64,000 bases of DNA from Neckera pumila (Eukaryota; Streptophyta; Bryopsida; Hypnales; Neckeraceae): assembly GCA_963969595.1 (NCBI GenBank), contig OZ018414.1, positions 22,675,660 through 22,739,659 of the forward strand, given 5' to 3'. Positions 1 to 11,697 of the stretch are shown in pieces; positions within the stretch are counted from its first letter, which is position 1, and every line of letters starts with the position of its first letter. The notes under the pieces were generated by a model, which saw only the letters and a program-made list of their open reading frames with translations, was not told the origin of the DNA and made no database searches. The position numbers and the translations under genes are program-made.

Positions 1-3000
1 GCCGAGATTATCCCGTCCACAAGCAGTGATAGCAACTTGGTAACAGCCTTCAGAATCACCGAGTCTTTCTTGGGTACTACCACCCAAGGCGACTATGCGA
101 ACATCTTCAAATTCGATAATAAAAATGTGAATTCCTCCTCTGCTCAGCCAGTAAGTCATAATGTCCTTGAAATTCCCATACCAAGTTTTTATCTTGTTAG
201 GATGCAAACCTTGTGGCAGGCGAAGGGAGCAAGAAAACATGAATTCCATGGTTTATCTAGGTTGCCCCTATAGATTGGATTGCAGACCCATGAATCTTAT
301 GGTCTGATATACAGTTGCAATGTGCACAGAATGTCGTCAATTGGTTTGGTCAACGAAAACCAGTAAAAGAAATTTACTTTGTTGAGTTTGAACTCAAGTG
401 GGGCTTCTTGTTACACTTCGATTTCTGCAGGTGCAGGTCACAAACACTTCCTCCCACCCTGACTTTGAAAGTTTCACGGCAACACTTTCACCAAATCAGA
501 GCTCTATTCCCACTGGAAATGGCAATATTACGGACGCAATTAGCAGAGTAATAGCATCGTCTGCAGGCTTCGGTAGTACAGAAATCCCAAGCGACTATCT
601 GAAGGTCTGCACTTCTCTACCCGTACTCAGTTAACCCAAACTCCCTCCTCATTGATTATCGGCTAATTTAGCGATGTTTCAATTAATTGATGAGATTGAT
701 GTTTCAACTAAAGTGGCATTGTTTCACTATCATTTCACTGTTTGTTAGAATTTTTTTTTTTTTTTTCCAATTTTAATCTTTAAGCATTCTAAAATGGTAC
801 TAAAAGTAAATATTCAAGGGCTCGATGGCAATCATGGCAATTTTGCTATTAATCCATCAGTCAATTGAAGTACCACTTAAACAAATGATAATCAGCAGGA
901 AGGGGCTTTTGTGATATAGACACTATGCATAGTTATAAACTTTTGAAAAGCACCTTAAAATTTTTGATACCACAAACCATGCGTGTTTGAATTTTCCTCT
1001 CGTCTCATCCGACCTTGGCTGAAACATTTGTCCACTTGACTGTCAGAAGTTTACTGTAAAGTCTTTTTATATCCATGTGAAGAATTGGACATAGGAACTC
1101 GTTTAACTTTTTCCACCTGCTATGACGTTCAATTTAACTTAGAGATTTCACGGTTTCAAAATGACCCATTCAATTGCTCCTATGGTGAGGAATATTATGC
1201 TGATTTTGCTAAATTTACATCACTAGCTAGCTACAATCAATGACAAGCATAGCAAATGTTGGTCACAAAGTAAATGAAAGTGAAGAAAAGGAGGTCTCTA
1301 CATGAGGCACTCAAAAGCGGTGTAAAATGAGATACTGGAGCATCTGAGATACTTAGGGTTTAACATGATAAACCTCCAACAGGTGATAATATTGATCACG
1401 GACAGCACGGCTGTGGGTGCCATAAACAATGCCGCATTACCGTGGGACTTGATCAAGAACCACGGCATCAGCGTGTTCTTGTACGTGTTCAATTCCAGTA
1501 CTGTAACAATTGATGCCAGCCGCCTTAGGAGCCGATTGTGTGACGCTCGAGGGTCTTTTGAGATCCTAGACGGCACTGTTTTTGGCAATCCACTGCTTGC
1601 TTTGGAAGCGTACTATTCCTTTGTGGCCAACGTCCATTCAAGTTACGTAAACAATAGGATTGACTACAGCATCGAATACTCGGACTATTCCAGGGTGGAT
1701 AACAAGACCTTCACCCTCAGTAAGGCAGGTATGGAATCCACCCAACGCATCATTTTCCACTCTCAACTAGAATATGTTGAATTCTAGGACATGTGTGGTA
1801 AATCTCTCTAAATTGTTAACCTTGAAGCACATACAAGAGACTTGGGCAATTTGTTTGCTCATTTTGTCTTGAGATTAGATAGAATGTAGCCATAGGATCT
1901 TAAAGTTCACATTGAAAGTGAGCACCTCAAAAAAATTCAAATTATTTGACCGCACATTTTAGGAGATATTTAAGTTTGAAGTTTTATTTAGGTCAATGGA
2001 TATACAAGGCAACGCACTTTGAAGGAGCATATCTCTGTGAAAATATTTCTAAATGATACCCTTCTGTGCTCAGTGAAAAATAAGAGAGTTAAGAATGTAC
2101 ATGTAAAATTCCACAACATTCCAAGCATTTTTCAATTCATGGTGGAGCTTGCAATACATGGTGATCACTGAAATGAGAGTGGTGTTTGTTAGAGAAAAAG
2201 GATGGGACACTTGTCTTCTCCTTGAACTCCTTGGATCTGCCCTTTTGACGTGGGTCTGACCTTTTTGAAGTGGGCAAGAATTACATTGGTTGGCTTACTT
2301 TTCAGTCCATGCCCAAACCGAATCCAAAATAATGAGTTGTAAACTACAATACACCATTTACCTTTGAAAAATTCCACAAGGCGGAGTTTAACTTGGAATT
2401 TGATGAAACTACCACCATTGGATTTATATTACAGTCTATTTTTTAGAAATTATTCTTATTTTTAAGAAAATTCAAAATTTGAGACGGGAAGCTCAAAAAA
2501 TAGGGGCAGCGGCCAGAAAATGGTCACTTGGGTCATTAGGGGTTAAAGACCAAAGTCAATACCAGATGCAATGCCTTCAATTCATATTGTTTTATAATGA
2601 GAAAAGTTATTGTAGGGTATGAGTTTTGAAGTGAATTGTTGTGAATCGATGATTAGTAATAAAATTTAGAATCTATAATCACTTGCATTGATTTAATGAA
2701 GTGGTGTGTGAAATTTCAGTTTTTAGCAACAGTGGTGAGCTTTTGGGGGTTGTGGCCATCAACATCTTCAAGACCAAGTTGCTAGAAGTTTACGGAATCA
2801 ATGGAGATACAATTGAAGAAGCTGTAAGAATTAGAACAATTAACAATAACAATTTCAATACATCATCAAGAACTAATATAACAACTTGCTTCAATCAGGT
2901 ATGTTGAGACTATATTACAACCAAAATTCTTCTTCATAGATAATCAATTGCTTTTGTGTTGCTTCAATCAATTAATAGGTTATTTCTAATTTTGTTTTGG

Positions 3001-4833
3001 ACCAATTGGGAGGGAGCTAGCTTTGCAAGGAAACTAGCATTTGTAAGAAAGTTTGAGGAGAACTTTACTTGAAAACCAAATGAGTATTGAAACTAGAAAG
3101 ACAAAACCTCTGGCTAGCATAGTGTACTTGTTTGATTTTGAATGTATTTAATCATCATATGGTGTCACTCTCACAATGATGAGGGACCTTCAATTGAACT
3201 AACAATTTGAGAAAAAAAACTCTTTGGATTGGCTTAAAGGAAGGGTATATCCATAATTGTGATCCCACATCAACATCCTAGAATAAAGTACCAATGATAC
3301 CATACTACATACCTTTATTACCTACATTCATTAGAAGAAAGGCATACATTAGATGTTTTTCAGCCCCTTTGAAGGGTTGCAAGTTCCCTGGACTGCCAGG
3401 GTCGGGGGAACAGCCTCGCAACTACTGTATGACGTGGCAGAACGACTGCCACGTCACAAAAAAAAATTGCTTTTTTTTCATTTTAGATTTTTCAAAAAAA
3501 TAAAAAAATAAAAAAATAAAAAAATAAAAAAATAAAAAAATTTGATAGCCGACGTTCCCCGATGTGCCAGGGGAACAAGGGCGGGGGAGCAAGCCTAAAA
3601 CGGCCCTTTAGTCCCCCCAAATATCTTCTAATGTATAATTGCATTCTTGGATGGGAAGGCTAGAGTGTCCTTCTACGATATCACAATAACAAGAATAATT
3701 TGTGTTACAGTGGTGGCTCACAATTCATGGGCTAGCTTCCAGATTTCTTTAACCCCTAAATGCCCAAGGCCTGTTTTGGGCTTCCTGTAATTTGCTCTAA
3801 ATTGAACAAAATGCCAACATTTTGATAAGCTATACCAATTTTTTTTTAACTGTAACCATACAAATTTAAACTGGACATGTTAGATATCTCATAGGAAAAG
3901 AAAATACAACAATATCACTTATGGAGTCAAAGATTATAATGTTTGACCATGAGGGTGCTAAAATTGCAAAAATCTTTCAATCTTCTTTACACAAGTCAAA
4001 TCTAAAAAGTTGGTGACCAAAAACATATGAGGTTACAGTGCCTAACTTGTATAACCCTGATCAATCTATGGCTTTTAAAAATCTACTCTATAATTTTTTT
4101 AAATGAATTTTGAATGTGATTTTTTCCCCAAGAGCTAGTGTATTTGGGGCTCATTTCCAAGAGCTCTCAACACTACGGGAAGTCAAGATTGCAATGGGTA
4201 CCCTTGTACAAAAATTTGAATAGAAAAATCACTATCGTTTATTTTCAAGAGTAGATTTTTGATGCTAGAATTAGACTTCAAGAAGGAGTTTGTAAAAATA
4301 TAAACTACTAAAAATAGCAACTTCATTAGGTTTTATTTAACTTCAAAGTTTTGCAAACACCAGATTTGGGTGCCTTGGGCATTTAGGGGTTAAGTAAAAG
4401 GAGCCTTGATTCATAAAATGGTGAAGGCCAAGAATGTTATGAACTGGACTCACTAATTAAGAGGAAACACAAAAGGGTCGGAGTTGTTATCTCGGACTTT
4501 CTGTTAAAGATCAAATTTTGAAAAAACAAGTATTCCCTACTCATACTAATTGTGATGGAATTGCAGACACCGACGTGCAATCAAGCGAACATCTCAAACA
4601 TTGTCTGTCCAAGTAACTTCAACACGGACAACACCGCATTGCAAAAGTTGAGTTGCTGTAATTGTACTAGTGCCGATAAGCCACCAGATTTACCTCTTGC
4701 ATTAGGCCTAGGCTTTGGTTTGGGCATTCCAGCATTAGCAATGTTGGCTGTTATTGCTTGGTTCTGCTTGAGAAATCAACATCCCAAACCTGATGAGTTC
4801 TCTGGAGATGAAAACGACGACGTGAGATTGTGA
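1..4833 (+). CDS. Copy A: alpha2delta/CACHD1-like VWA-Cache membrane protein, 5' end outside window
   Basis: Exons by homology to copy C and splice phase: 1-150 (VWA start, truncated by the window edge), 431-604, 1383-1728, 2720-2898 and 4567-4833. Each internal exon has AG/GT borders and the same length as in copy C, except exon 6, which is one codon longer. The first exon begins just after the MIDAS loop. Exon 7 encodes the second VWA loop (VIILITDS). Exon 8 encodes a Cache-like stretch (SNSGELLGVVAINIF). Exon 9 encodes a Cys cluster, a membrane helix (about LALGLGFGLGIPALAMLAVIAW) and a short acidic tail ending DENDDVRL. No stop or frameshift is visible, so this half looks functional. Likely a type I surface protein; the channel-subunit or ligand-binding role is inferred from animal relatives only. 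Intron 8 carries two MITEs (3347-3633, 3749-4393). Confidence 0.75.
3347..3633. mobile_element. MITE with CATTAG ends (family also at 13602-13885)
   Basis: A 287 bp element in intron 8 of copy A. The ends are CATTAGATGTTTTTCAGCCC on the left and TCTAATG on the right, a partial inverted repeat. The inside holds a hairpin around 3430-3454 (TGACGTGGCA, short loop, TGCCACGTCA) and an (A6T)n tract at about 3488-3540. Length and left end resemble the element at 13602-13885. The corresponding intron of copy C lacks it. The target-site duplication is not clear. Confidence 0.6.
3749..4393. mobile_element. TTAA-flanked TIR element, subfamily I
   Basis: A 645 bp element with perfect inverted ends of at least 20 bp, beginning TTAACCCCTAAATGCC and ending with its complement, so TTAA stands at both edges. 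It sits in intron 8 of copy A. The same intron in copies C and D, and the A2 remnant, lack it. A longer relative lies at 55297-56567 in inverse orientation, and a 3' fragment lies at 17598-17911. It has no coding capacity. TTAA duplication plus a CCC start is the signature of piggyBac-type transposons; that assignment is inference. Confidence 0.75.
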
Positions 4834-4861
4834 AAGATAGAGCTGACAATTGATAGGCTGT

Positions 4862-6041
4862 TCATGGAGTACTGTATCATTTTTCACTTTTTAGTAGCAA
4901 TCGAGAGTTCCTGGAGGTTGCGGCCATTGACATCTACAAGACCAAGTTGAGTATCAGTGAAGATAACATTACAAATGTTGTAGAAGGCAAAGGAAATCAA
5001 AGTAACAGTATCAATGCAACAATTATTAATACAACAACGTGCCTCTATTAGGTCTGTTGAGACTATATCACAACTAAATCCTTTCTTCATGGATCTATCA
5101 ATTGTTTCAAACTTCCTTCTATCAATTAATAGGTTATTTCTAATTTGTGTTTTGGACCAATGAGAAAGAAGCTTTGCAATAAAAACAACTTTTACAAAAG
5201 TTTGAATAGAACTTGACTTGAAAAGCAAATCAATACTAGAAAGATAGAGCTTCTTGTAGCATAGCTACTTGTTTTATTTCTAATGTATTTAATAATCATA
5301 GGGTCACACTTGCATAGTCATAGGGGACCTTCAAATGAACTAACAAATGGAGAGACAAAAATTTAACTCCCATTCCATATGGGTTGGCATAATGAAAGGA
5401 TATATTCATTGTAGATCCCACATGTGATTCAACATTCTATTGAATATCACGACTACATACCTTTATTACCTAAGTATGTTTATTAGAAGAGAGACTTGCA
5501 TAACTGCATTTTTGAATGTCATTGTAACAAGAATATTTCCTATTATAGTTGCTTACAATTCATGGGCTAACTTGAGTTCAAGATTTTCCTTCGTGGACGG
5601 AGCCTTAATTTATAAAGTCTTGATTCAAGGGAAGCAAAGGGGCCCTCCCTTGAAGTTCAAGAATGTTATGAATTGGACTCACTAATGAAGAGAAACCACA
5701 TAAGAGTTGATGTTGTTTCTCATTCTATTTGAAAAAACGAATTTTCCCCATTGACATTGATTGTGATGGAATTGCAATCATCAAACAAGCCGTGCAATCA
5801 AACCCCCAAAGTATCAAATATCGTTTGTCCAAGTAACTTTGACAACACCACGTTGCAAGAGCTAAGCTGCTGTAATTGTACTGGTGTTGATAAGTCATGG
5901 GATGTGTCTCTCGCATTAGGCTTAGGCTTGCATCTGGGCATTCCAGCATTAGTAATGTTGGCTGTTATTGCTTGGTTTTGCTTGAGAAATCAACGTCCCA
6001 AATCTGATGAGTTCTCTGGAGATGACAACGGCGTGAATTAG
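4862..6041 (+). pseudogene. A2: decayed duplicate 3' end (exons 8 and 9) of the VWA-Cache gene
   Basis: Directly after copy A's 3' UTR the sequence jumps back to the end of intron 7 of another copy. Exon 8-like sequence spans about 4888-5051 and exon 9-like sequence about 5777-6041 (tail ending SGDDNGVN). Three lesions are visible: the exon 8 acceptor CAG is CAC (4885-4887); the last codon CAG is TAG (5049-5051); and the exon 9 acceptor is lost (GCAATCATC instead of GCAGACATC). The segment matches copy D at an exact +46000 offset, without net indels, for over 1 kb. It has no promoter or 5' exons. Confidence 0.8.
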
Positions 6042-6800
6042 TGAACGACATAGGAGGAGAAGATCAGGAGGAGAAAATGGGATTGCACTAGTGTCAGTTT
6101 GTTGTAAACCTGTCAAGCCATTGGAGTAGCGTAATGAACCAGTACAGCTGATAGATTGAAGAACCAGCATGGATAGTTTAGATTGTTATAATCAATGCTT
6201 GAAGATTGATCATCTTAAAGGCAATATTTAACTTAGCGTCTGAATTATTCATTTGTACTTGAGAATCCAAGATTTTAATTTGATCCCCGTATTGGAGACA
6301 CTTGTACCTAAATTTTTGAGGCTGGGAGGAAGGTTCACTTTTTCTCCACAGGATGCACTTATCATACCGTATCCCATTCAATTTCATACCTTCAACAGCA
6401 ACTGGTGGACTGCCAGCTCCTCAAGTTTCAATCCAAACACGCCCATTCAGTATTATTGTCCCAGCCAAGGAGGATTGATCCCCTTATTGCCCTAGCCCAG
6501 GGTAAATGTAAAAATTGCAAATTTTATCATGGGTGGAAAATAAAAAATTCTAGGGTTTTCTGCATGGGGTAAAACACAAGGCACTAATAAGGGGGTCAAT
6601 CATCCTCCCTGGCCGTATAAACATCCACTCACAATTCACATTCCAACGAATATCCACAGCACCCCAATCCAAATACCACATGGAACTGTCCTCCACATTC
6701 ACCTCCACACACCCACAACTGCAAAACAACAGAGGTCCACCATTCAGAAAAGGAGAAACGACTAAAACATAGTAGGGTAGAGCCACCCATAACCGACCAA
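6042..6800. other. 3' flanking spacer of the array unit
   Basis: No gene. This block follows the last exon and recurs downstream of copy C (about 24605-25150) and in part downstream of copy D (about 53320-53650), including phrases such as AATCCAAGATTTTAATTTGA and GGAGAAACGACTAAAACA. It therefore belongs to the duplicated unit. Short ORFs here are not conserved between the copies. Confidence 0.6.
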
Positions 6801-6971
6801 CACTAGAATAAAACCTTGTTGCATTCAATACAATTTAGGTGACATTTTCTGTTTCTTGTAATAAAATGCGTTAAATTCAACATAATTTTGGATTGAATTT
6901 AATGCGTTTTGTTACAAGAAACAGAAAATGTCACCTAAATTGTATTGAATGCAACAAGGTTTCTTTTAGTG
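6801..6971. mobile_element. Foldback mini-CACTA element with near-perfect 70-nt arms
   Basis: A 171 bp element beginning CACTAG and ending TTAGTG, flanked by the direct repeat CAA (6798-6800 and 6972-6974), a 3 bp duplication as for CACTA transposons. Arms 6811-6880 and 6893-6962 are complementary apart from three positions, with a 12 nt loop. All three exceptions become G:U pairs in a plus-strand transcript. It is non-coding and could yield a long hairpin RNA if transcribed. The related spacer after copy C (about 25130) lacks it. Confidence 0.75.
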
Positions 6972-6974
6972 CAA

Positions 6975-7409
6975 ATAAGGAATTCCACTATAATCTGGAG
7001 TGGTGAAGGCAAAACAAATATTTTTCCGAGGTACATCAATAGAAATGACAAGGATTGCAAAAAAATTGGTAATTTTTTTGGTTGAAATGAAATTACTATG
7101 AATTTTGGGAAGCAAAAAGTGCTCCAAACCTATGGCCAATGTCTAGACTCTTCCAATCCGGATCATTCAAGAACTTTTTTCCTAATCATTATTTCCTACT
7201 TTCTTTCTCAGAACTTGGGACATGTGTCATGTGTTTATTAGTTCCAACCTTGAAAAGGAAAAGAAATACATTCTAATCTTGGTCAGAAATACGTGCACCT
7301 ATAGGTCGGGAATGGATCATTGGTCGAGAATGGGTGATGCGTGGCTCTACCTTAGTTGCCCAGAAGCACGCTTGATCAATTCGGAAAGCATTTTTGTAAA
7401 ATAAACCCA
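6975..7409. other. Spacer between two insertions
   Basis: No gene seen. The right part (about 7290-7409) has diverged relatives near 53680-53712 (GATCAATT ... GCATTTTTG) and near 54085-54130, which identify it as array spacer. It supplies the left flank for judging the insertion at 7413. Confidence 0.5.
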
Positions 7410-8539
7410 TCAGAGCATCTCCATCGGGGCATGCCACAGTGCCCCTGTAAGCGCTTTGGCATGCCCGGGTGACTTTTTCAGACCCACCAGTCATGGAAGT
7501 TTGCGCTTTTTAGTGCAAGTCATGTTAAAAAAGGTGCCTTGGACTTCAAGCTCCCGTGTTGACGTGAGCCCCGGAAGAACCTGGATTTCAATGTGCCTTG
7601 GGGTTGGAGCTAAGTGGGCAAGCAACAGTGCAGCAGAATGTGTATCAGTATCATCTCTGCCAACATCAGAGCTAATGAACTTCATGCTTGGGCAGCCATG
7701 TTCAATGAAAGGGGAGTGCCGCCGGTTAGTTACAAGTTGGCCGGTTGGTATTGAGAATTTCCGAATGAGATAGAAATGTTTAGGAAGGGGTTCTAGAAGA
7801 GAAATGAAGGTTTTTGGAAACGAGCCAACTAGGAAAAAAATTGCTGGTATTTTGGCAAGCTGCCCTAGGAGTACCCACGCCAAATTACCAATTGAAAGGC
7901 ATTTTTCTACGGCGGGCAGCCGACCATGCATATACTTTTTAGGAATTTTTTTTAATACTATGTAAGTATGTATAATATTCTACTGTACCAACTACCAAGG
8001 TAACCAAATTCCTAATAATCAAGCACATTGTAATCAAGTATCCCTCATTGCCTCATTCAAAGGCTGACAGGCATCCAAAGTATTTGGGAATTGGGAGTTG
8101 GAAACAGCCTGGATTCTTGAATTACTGCTCTATGACTGTGACTCTGTGTGAGACAGTGAGTTGTGACTCAGTGACTGTTGCACTTACCACTAACCCTACC
8201 CTGCTCGTTGGCTTAACTACGAGACACTAAACCCTAGCCGTTAGCCAATTGGGCCGTCAATCTTGGCATCGATCAATGGCTGACATTTCGTCAAGATTTC
8301 TTTATTCAGCAGTTTGTTTCACTGCTTTCGTTCACTTGCTCACTCGCACTCTTGTAGGCAGTCTCACGGTGTCACCTTGCTGGCTTGCTGGACTTTGTTG
8401 TTCTGGAGTTGTGGTTGATTTTTTGCTGGCTTCCTGGGATCCTGCACTTCTGCTTCTGTATCGCGTGCTTTTTGAACTGTGGGCGCTTTGTAGGTGCTGC
8501 CGGGTGGTGCTGCATGAGTGCATGCGCTTTGTTTTTTCA

Positions 8540-9240
8540 TGAGATTTTGGGTTTTTTTCAATCGCAAGCGTGAGATTTTAGCGATCAGTGTGTGCTTGCG
8601 TTGCGATTGGTGTGTAGCTTGCGAGTTGCGACCAGTGTGTGTTTGGCGATCGGTGGCGAGTGTGTAGCTTGCAAGTCACACAGTGATCACTGGCAGCGTG
8701 GCTGCTTGGCGCAGTGGTGGCTGCGTGGTGCTTGCAATCGCTTCGCAGGTGCTGCTGGACTGGTTTCCTGTGCTATGTGCTTGCGATCGTTGTGTGCTTG
8801 CGATCAGTGGCGCAATGGCGCAGTGGTGGCGGCATGCCGGACTGGTTTCTTGTTTGCTTGTGATCGTTGTGTACTTGTGATCGGTGGCGGCGTGGCGGCG
8901 TGGTGCTCCGTGCTCGCAATCGCTCCGCAGGTACTGCTGGACTGGTGCTGTGTTTTTTTGCCGTGTTTTGTTGGATTGGTGCTGTATTTTGTTGGTGCTT
9001 GCAATTGCTCTGCACGTGCTACGTTTTGTTGGGCACTCCGCAGGTGCTGTCGTGCAGGTGTTGGGCATTTTTCTTGCGTGAGATTTTTGGTTTTGCTCAA
9101 TCGCCTTTGTGAGATTTTGGGGTTCTGCGATCAGTGTCCACTGGTGATTGTGATCAGTGTTTGGGGTTTTGCGATTGGTGTCCGCTTGTGATTGTGATCG
9201 GTGTTGCTTGCAGTGTCCACTCGTTGTTCCTAATCTTGAT
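8540..9240. repeat. GC-rich degenerate tandem repeat upstream of the hAT-like gene
   Basis: Rich in TGCTTGCGATC, GTGGCGCAGTGG and GCAGGTGCTGCTGGACTGG phrases. Related phrases recur about 181 bp apart (about 8731 and 8912). The block GAGATTTTGGGTTTT near 8540 recurs near 9080, about three periods later. Base composition differs sharply from the AT-rich surroundings. It lies just before the transposase-like ORF, so a leader or promoter role for the element is possible. Long ORFs here come from repeat composition and are not called as genes. Confidence 0.5.
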
Positions 9241-9517
9241 CGGGCGCTCAATTGACCAGCTCAATCGTCTTTTGGCTTTGCAAAATTGGGCTGGCGCAGT
9301 GGTATTCACATTGCTACTGATTCAGGCTATCTCCCCGAATTTGAATTAGGTAACTCTTCCAGGCTTCCACTTCTTTGTTTTCTATTGCAATGTCGTTGCA
9401 ATGTTTCAATGTCATTTGTTTTTTGTTGCAATGTCGTTTGTTTTCTGAAATCTGAGGTGTTGTTTTCTAATGCCTGAGCCTTGAAGTATTCCTTGTGGCA
9501 AGTTCTCTCAAATCACA

Positions 9518-11697
9518 ATGGCAAAGAGGCAGAAGTCGATTGGAGACTCCTACTTCGGAAGGTCGCGTAAGGTGGATTCTTCAAATTTTGCGACGTCCAC
9601 AAGTGAAAGCGTAAGATCAGTTGATAGCCCAGGTACAAATCAACCAGCTCCTTCCCAGGCTGAACTAGCCCAAACTTTGTGGAAAGAAAAATCAGCGACT
9701 CAGTTCGACTGGCTTCATTTCTCTGCCTCAGAGGGCAAACTCTTTTGCAAAGTCTGCAGGGAGAAGGGGGGCCGCTCAGTCTACGCAAAGGAGGGGTCGA
9801 ATAATTTTAAGGTCAGTGCATTTGTAGACCATTCTCGTTCAAATGAACACCGCAGGCTTGCTTGGGCTTCCAACAATGAAGAGAAAACCATGGAGAAAGC
9901 GATTTTGAATGGACAACGTGCTTGTGATGAGGCTTTGCACACCTTGTTCAGAGCTGCCTACTTTGTAGGGAAGGAATCTCTCCCTTACTCAAAATTCCCT
10001 GCATTATGTAAATTGTTGGTGTCCGTGAAAGCTCCTATCACAACTACCATGTACTAAAACAAAAAAGCTTGCTGTGATCTGGTTTGGTGTATTTCTGTAG
10101 TAATTCAAAAACAGATCATTTGTAGGATTCGAAATTCTCCATTCTTTGGCATCATGATCAATGAATCTACAAATATCAGTGCTACTGGCCATCTTGTCAT
10201 GTTTGCAACCATTGTAGAGGAGGGTCTACCCGTGACGGTTTTTGTAGGTCTGCTACAGCTAGATGGTGGCAAGAAGGACTCTGCATTGATTTTTACCTCT
10301 GTGGTATCTCAACTGCGGCTGTGGAATTTAGATCTCTGCAAATTTGTGGCCTTCGAGAGTGATGGAGCAAGCAACATGGTGGGTTGCCACACGACTCTGT
10401 AATGAGGTAAATCCATTCATATTGGCTTGTCACTGCGTATCTCATTGAACTAATCTTGCAGCCTTGGATGCTGCCAAAGTAGTAGGCTATAAGGTTCTGT
10501 CTACTAAAGTGGATTCCTTGCTCAATTCAATTTCTGGTTTCTTCCATAAGTGAGGTAAGCACAAGAATGCACTCACAGCCTTGCAAGAATAATTTTTTGA
10601 TTCTAAAAAAACTATGAAGCGCTATCACAAAATTTGGTGGTTGAGTAGGTGGCAAGCAGTGACTGCCCTTTGTGATTGACTGGAATCTGTCCTCGTTTTT
10701 TTTTCAAGAAGTTGATGACAGTAAGTTAGCTGTTGCAAAGTCTGTTTTGGAGAAACTACTCAGTTTAAGTATATCTATATCTTCTACTTTTTGGCTGATA
10801 TTCTTCACTTGTTGACCATGTTGTCTAAGGTATTTCAGCTGAAATTTGTTGATGTCACAACTGTGGGCAGTATTGTGCATACTGAGATAGCTCAAATTCA
10901 CATGATGTTTATTGTAGATTCTTGTGATTTGAATGCTGATGTCTTCAATGAATCGACTGGTGATCATGTTTTGCCCGATTATGGTCCTCATGGTGGGTAC
11001 TTGAAGAGGGTGCAGTCCGAGGTGAAGGGATCCATGTTCCACAGCTTTCAAATGACACGATCCAGGCTCAGCACTGACCTGGAGGAGGCACTGACTTTCC
11101 AAATTTTTTTTGCAGAGGCTGTTTGTTCTATCCTTGATGCACGCTTCAATGATAATGACTTGATTTTTTGTTTTAAGATTTTGAACCCTACTAATATGCC
11201 TTCCAAGCAGGCGGGGTTGCAGAATTGGTGCATCTCCGAATTGGAGACTTTGTTGGGCCATTACGGAGTAGACCGCTCACATGCAGGCTTCAAACTCCCT
11301 CCTCTTGAGGACCAAGTAGCATGTAAGCATGAGTTTCTGGCCTTTAAACTTCAGTGCACCACGGAATGGGAGGATAAGAATTTCAAGGATTTGTGTTTCT
11401 ACAGCGACGTGTGAGCATGCTTTTAGTGTATAGAATTTGATCAAGACTAGAGTTAGAAACCGGTTGGGTAGCAAGAATCTTGAGGCAATGTTGCGAATTG
11501 CCTTGGAAGGGCCAGAAGAGGCGATAGATTACATTATCAGCGATGCTGTCCCACTTTGGAAGAATGATACTAACTACCGTTTTTTGTATGCTAACCCGAC
11601 TTCTTACTTGAATTCTCCTAATCGACCGAGTGCAAGTGATCCATCTTGTTTGTTTGGGGTAGCTGATACTAACGGCAGTGGTACACTGATTTCTTGA
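9518..11697 (+). pseudogene. hAT-type transposase-derived gene (zinc finger plus DUF4371-like), broken
   Basis: The first ORF (9518-10057, start MAKRQKSIGDSYFGRS) contains a zinc-finger segment with Cys/His spacing LFCKVCREK ... SNEHRR, as in TTF/BED-finger proteins of the ZNF862/C17orf113 group. The next piece (about 10154-10402) reads INESTNISATGHLVMFATIV ... SDGASNMVG, the conserved first part of the hAT catalytic core. The first catalytic Asp of the usual DEST motif is Asn here. Further pieces follow to 11697 (10791-11414 and 11437-11697) with stops and frame changes at about 10054, 10400, 10550-10690 and 11412. It is therefore inactive. Family assignment is by remembered motif pattern. 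Confidence 0.65.

Noticed and set aside
2530..2546. Lone TTAGGGGTTAA end in intron 7 of copy A
   Set aside because: No matching left end was found upstream. It may be an eroded TTAA-family member or chance, so it is not listed as an element.
8592..9191. Long ORFs on both strands (up to 199 codons) in the GC-rich repeat
   Set aside because: The composition is repetitive and several overlapping frames are open on both strands at once, as expected from GC-rich repeats. No domain is seen.
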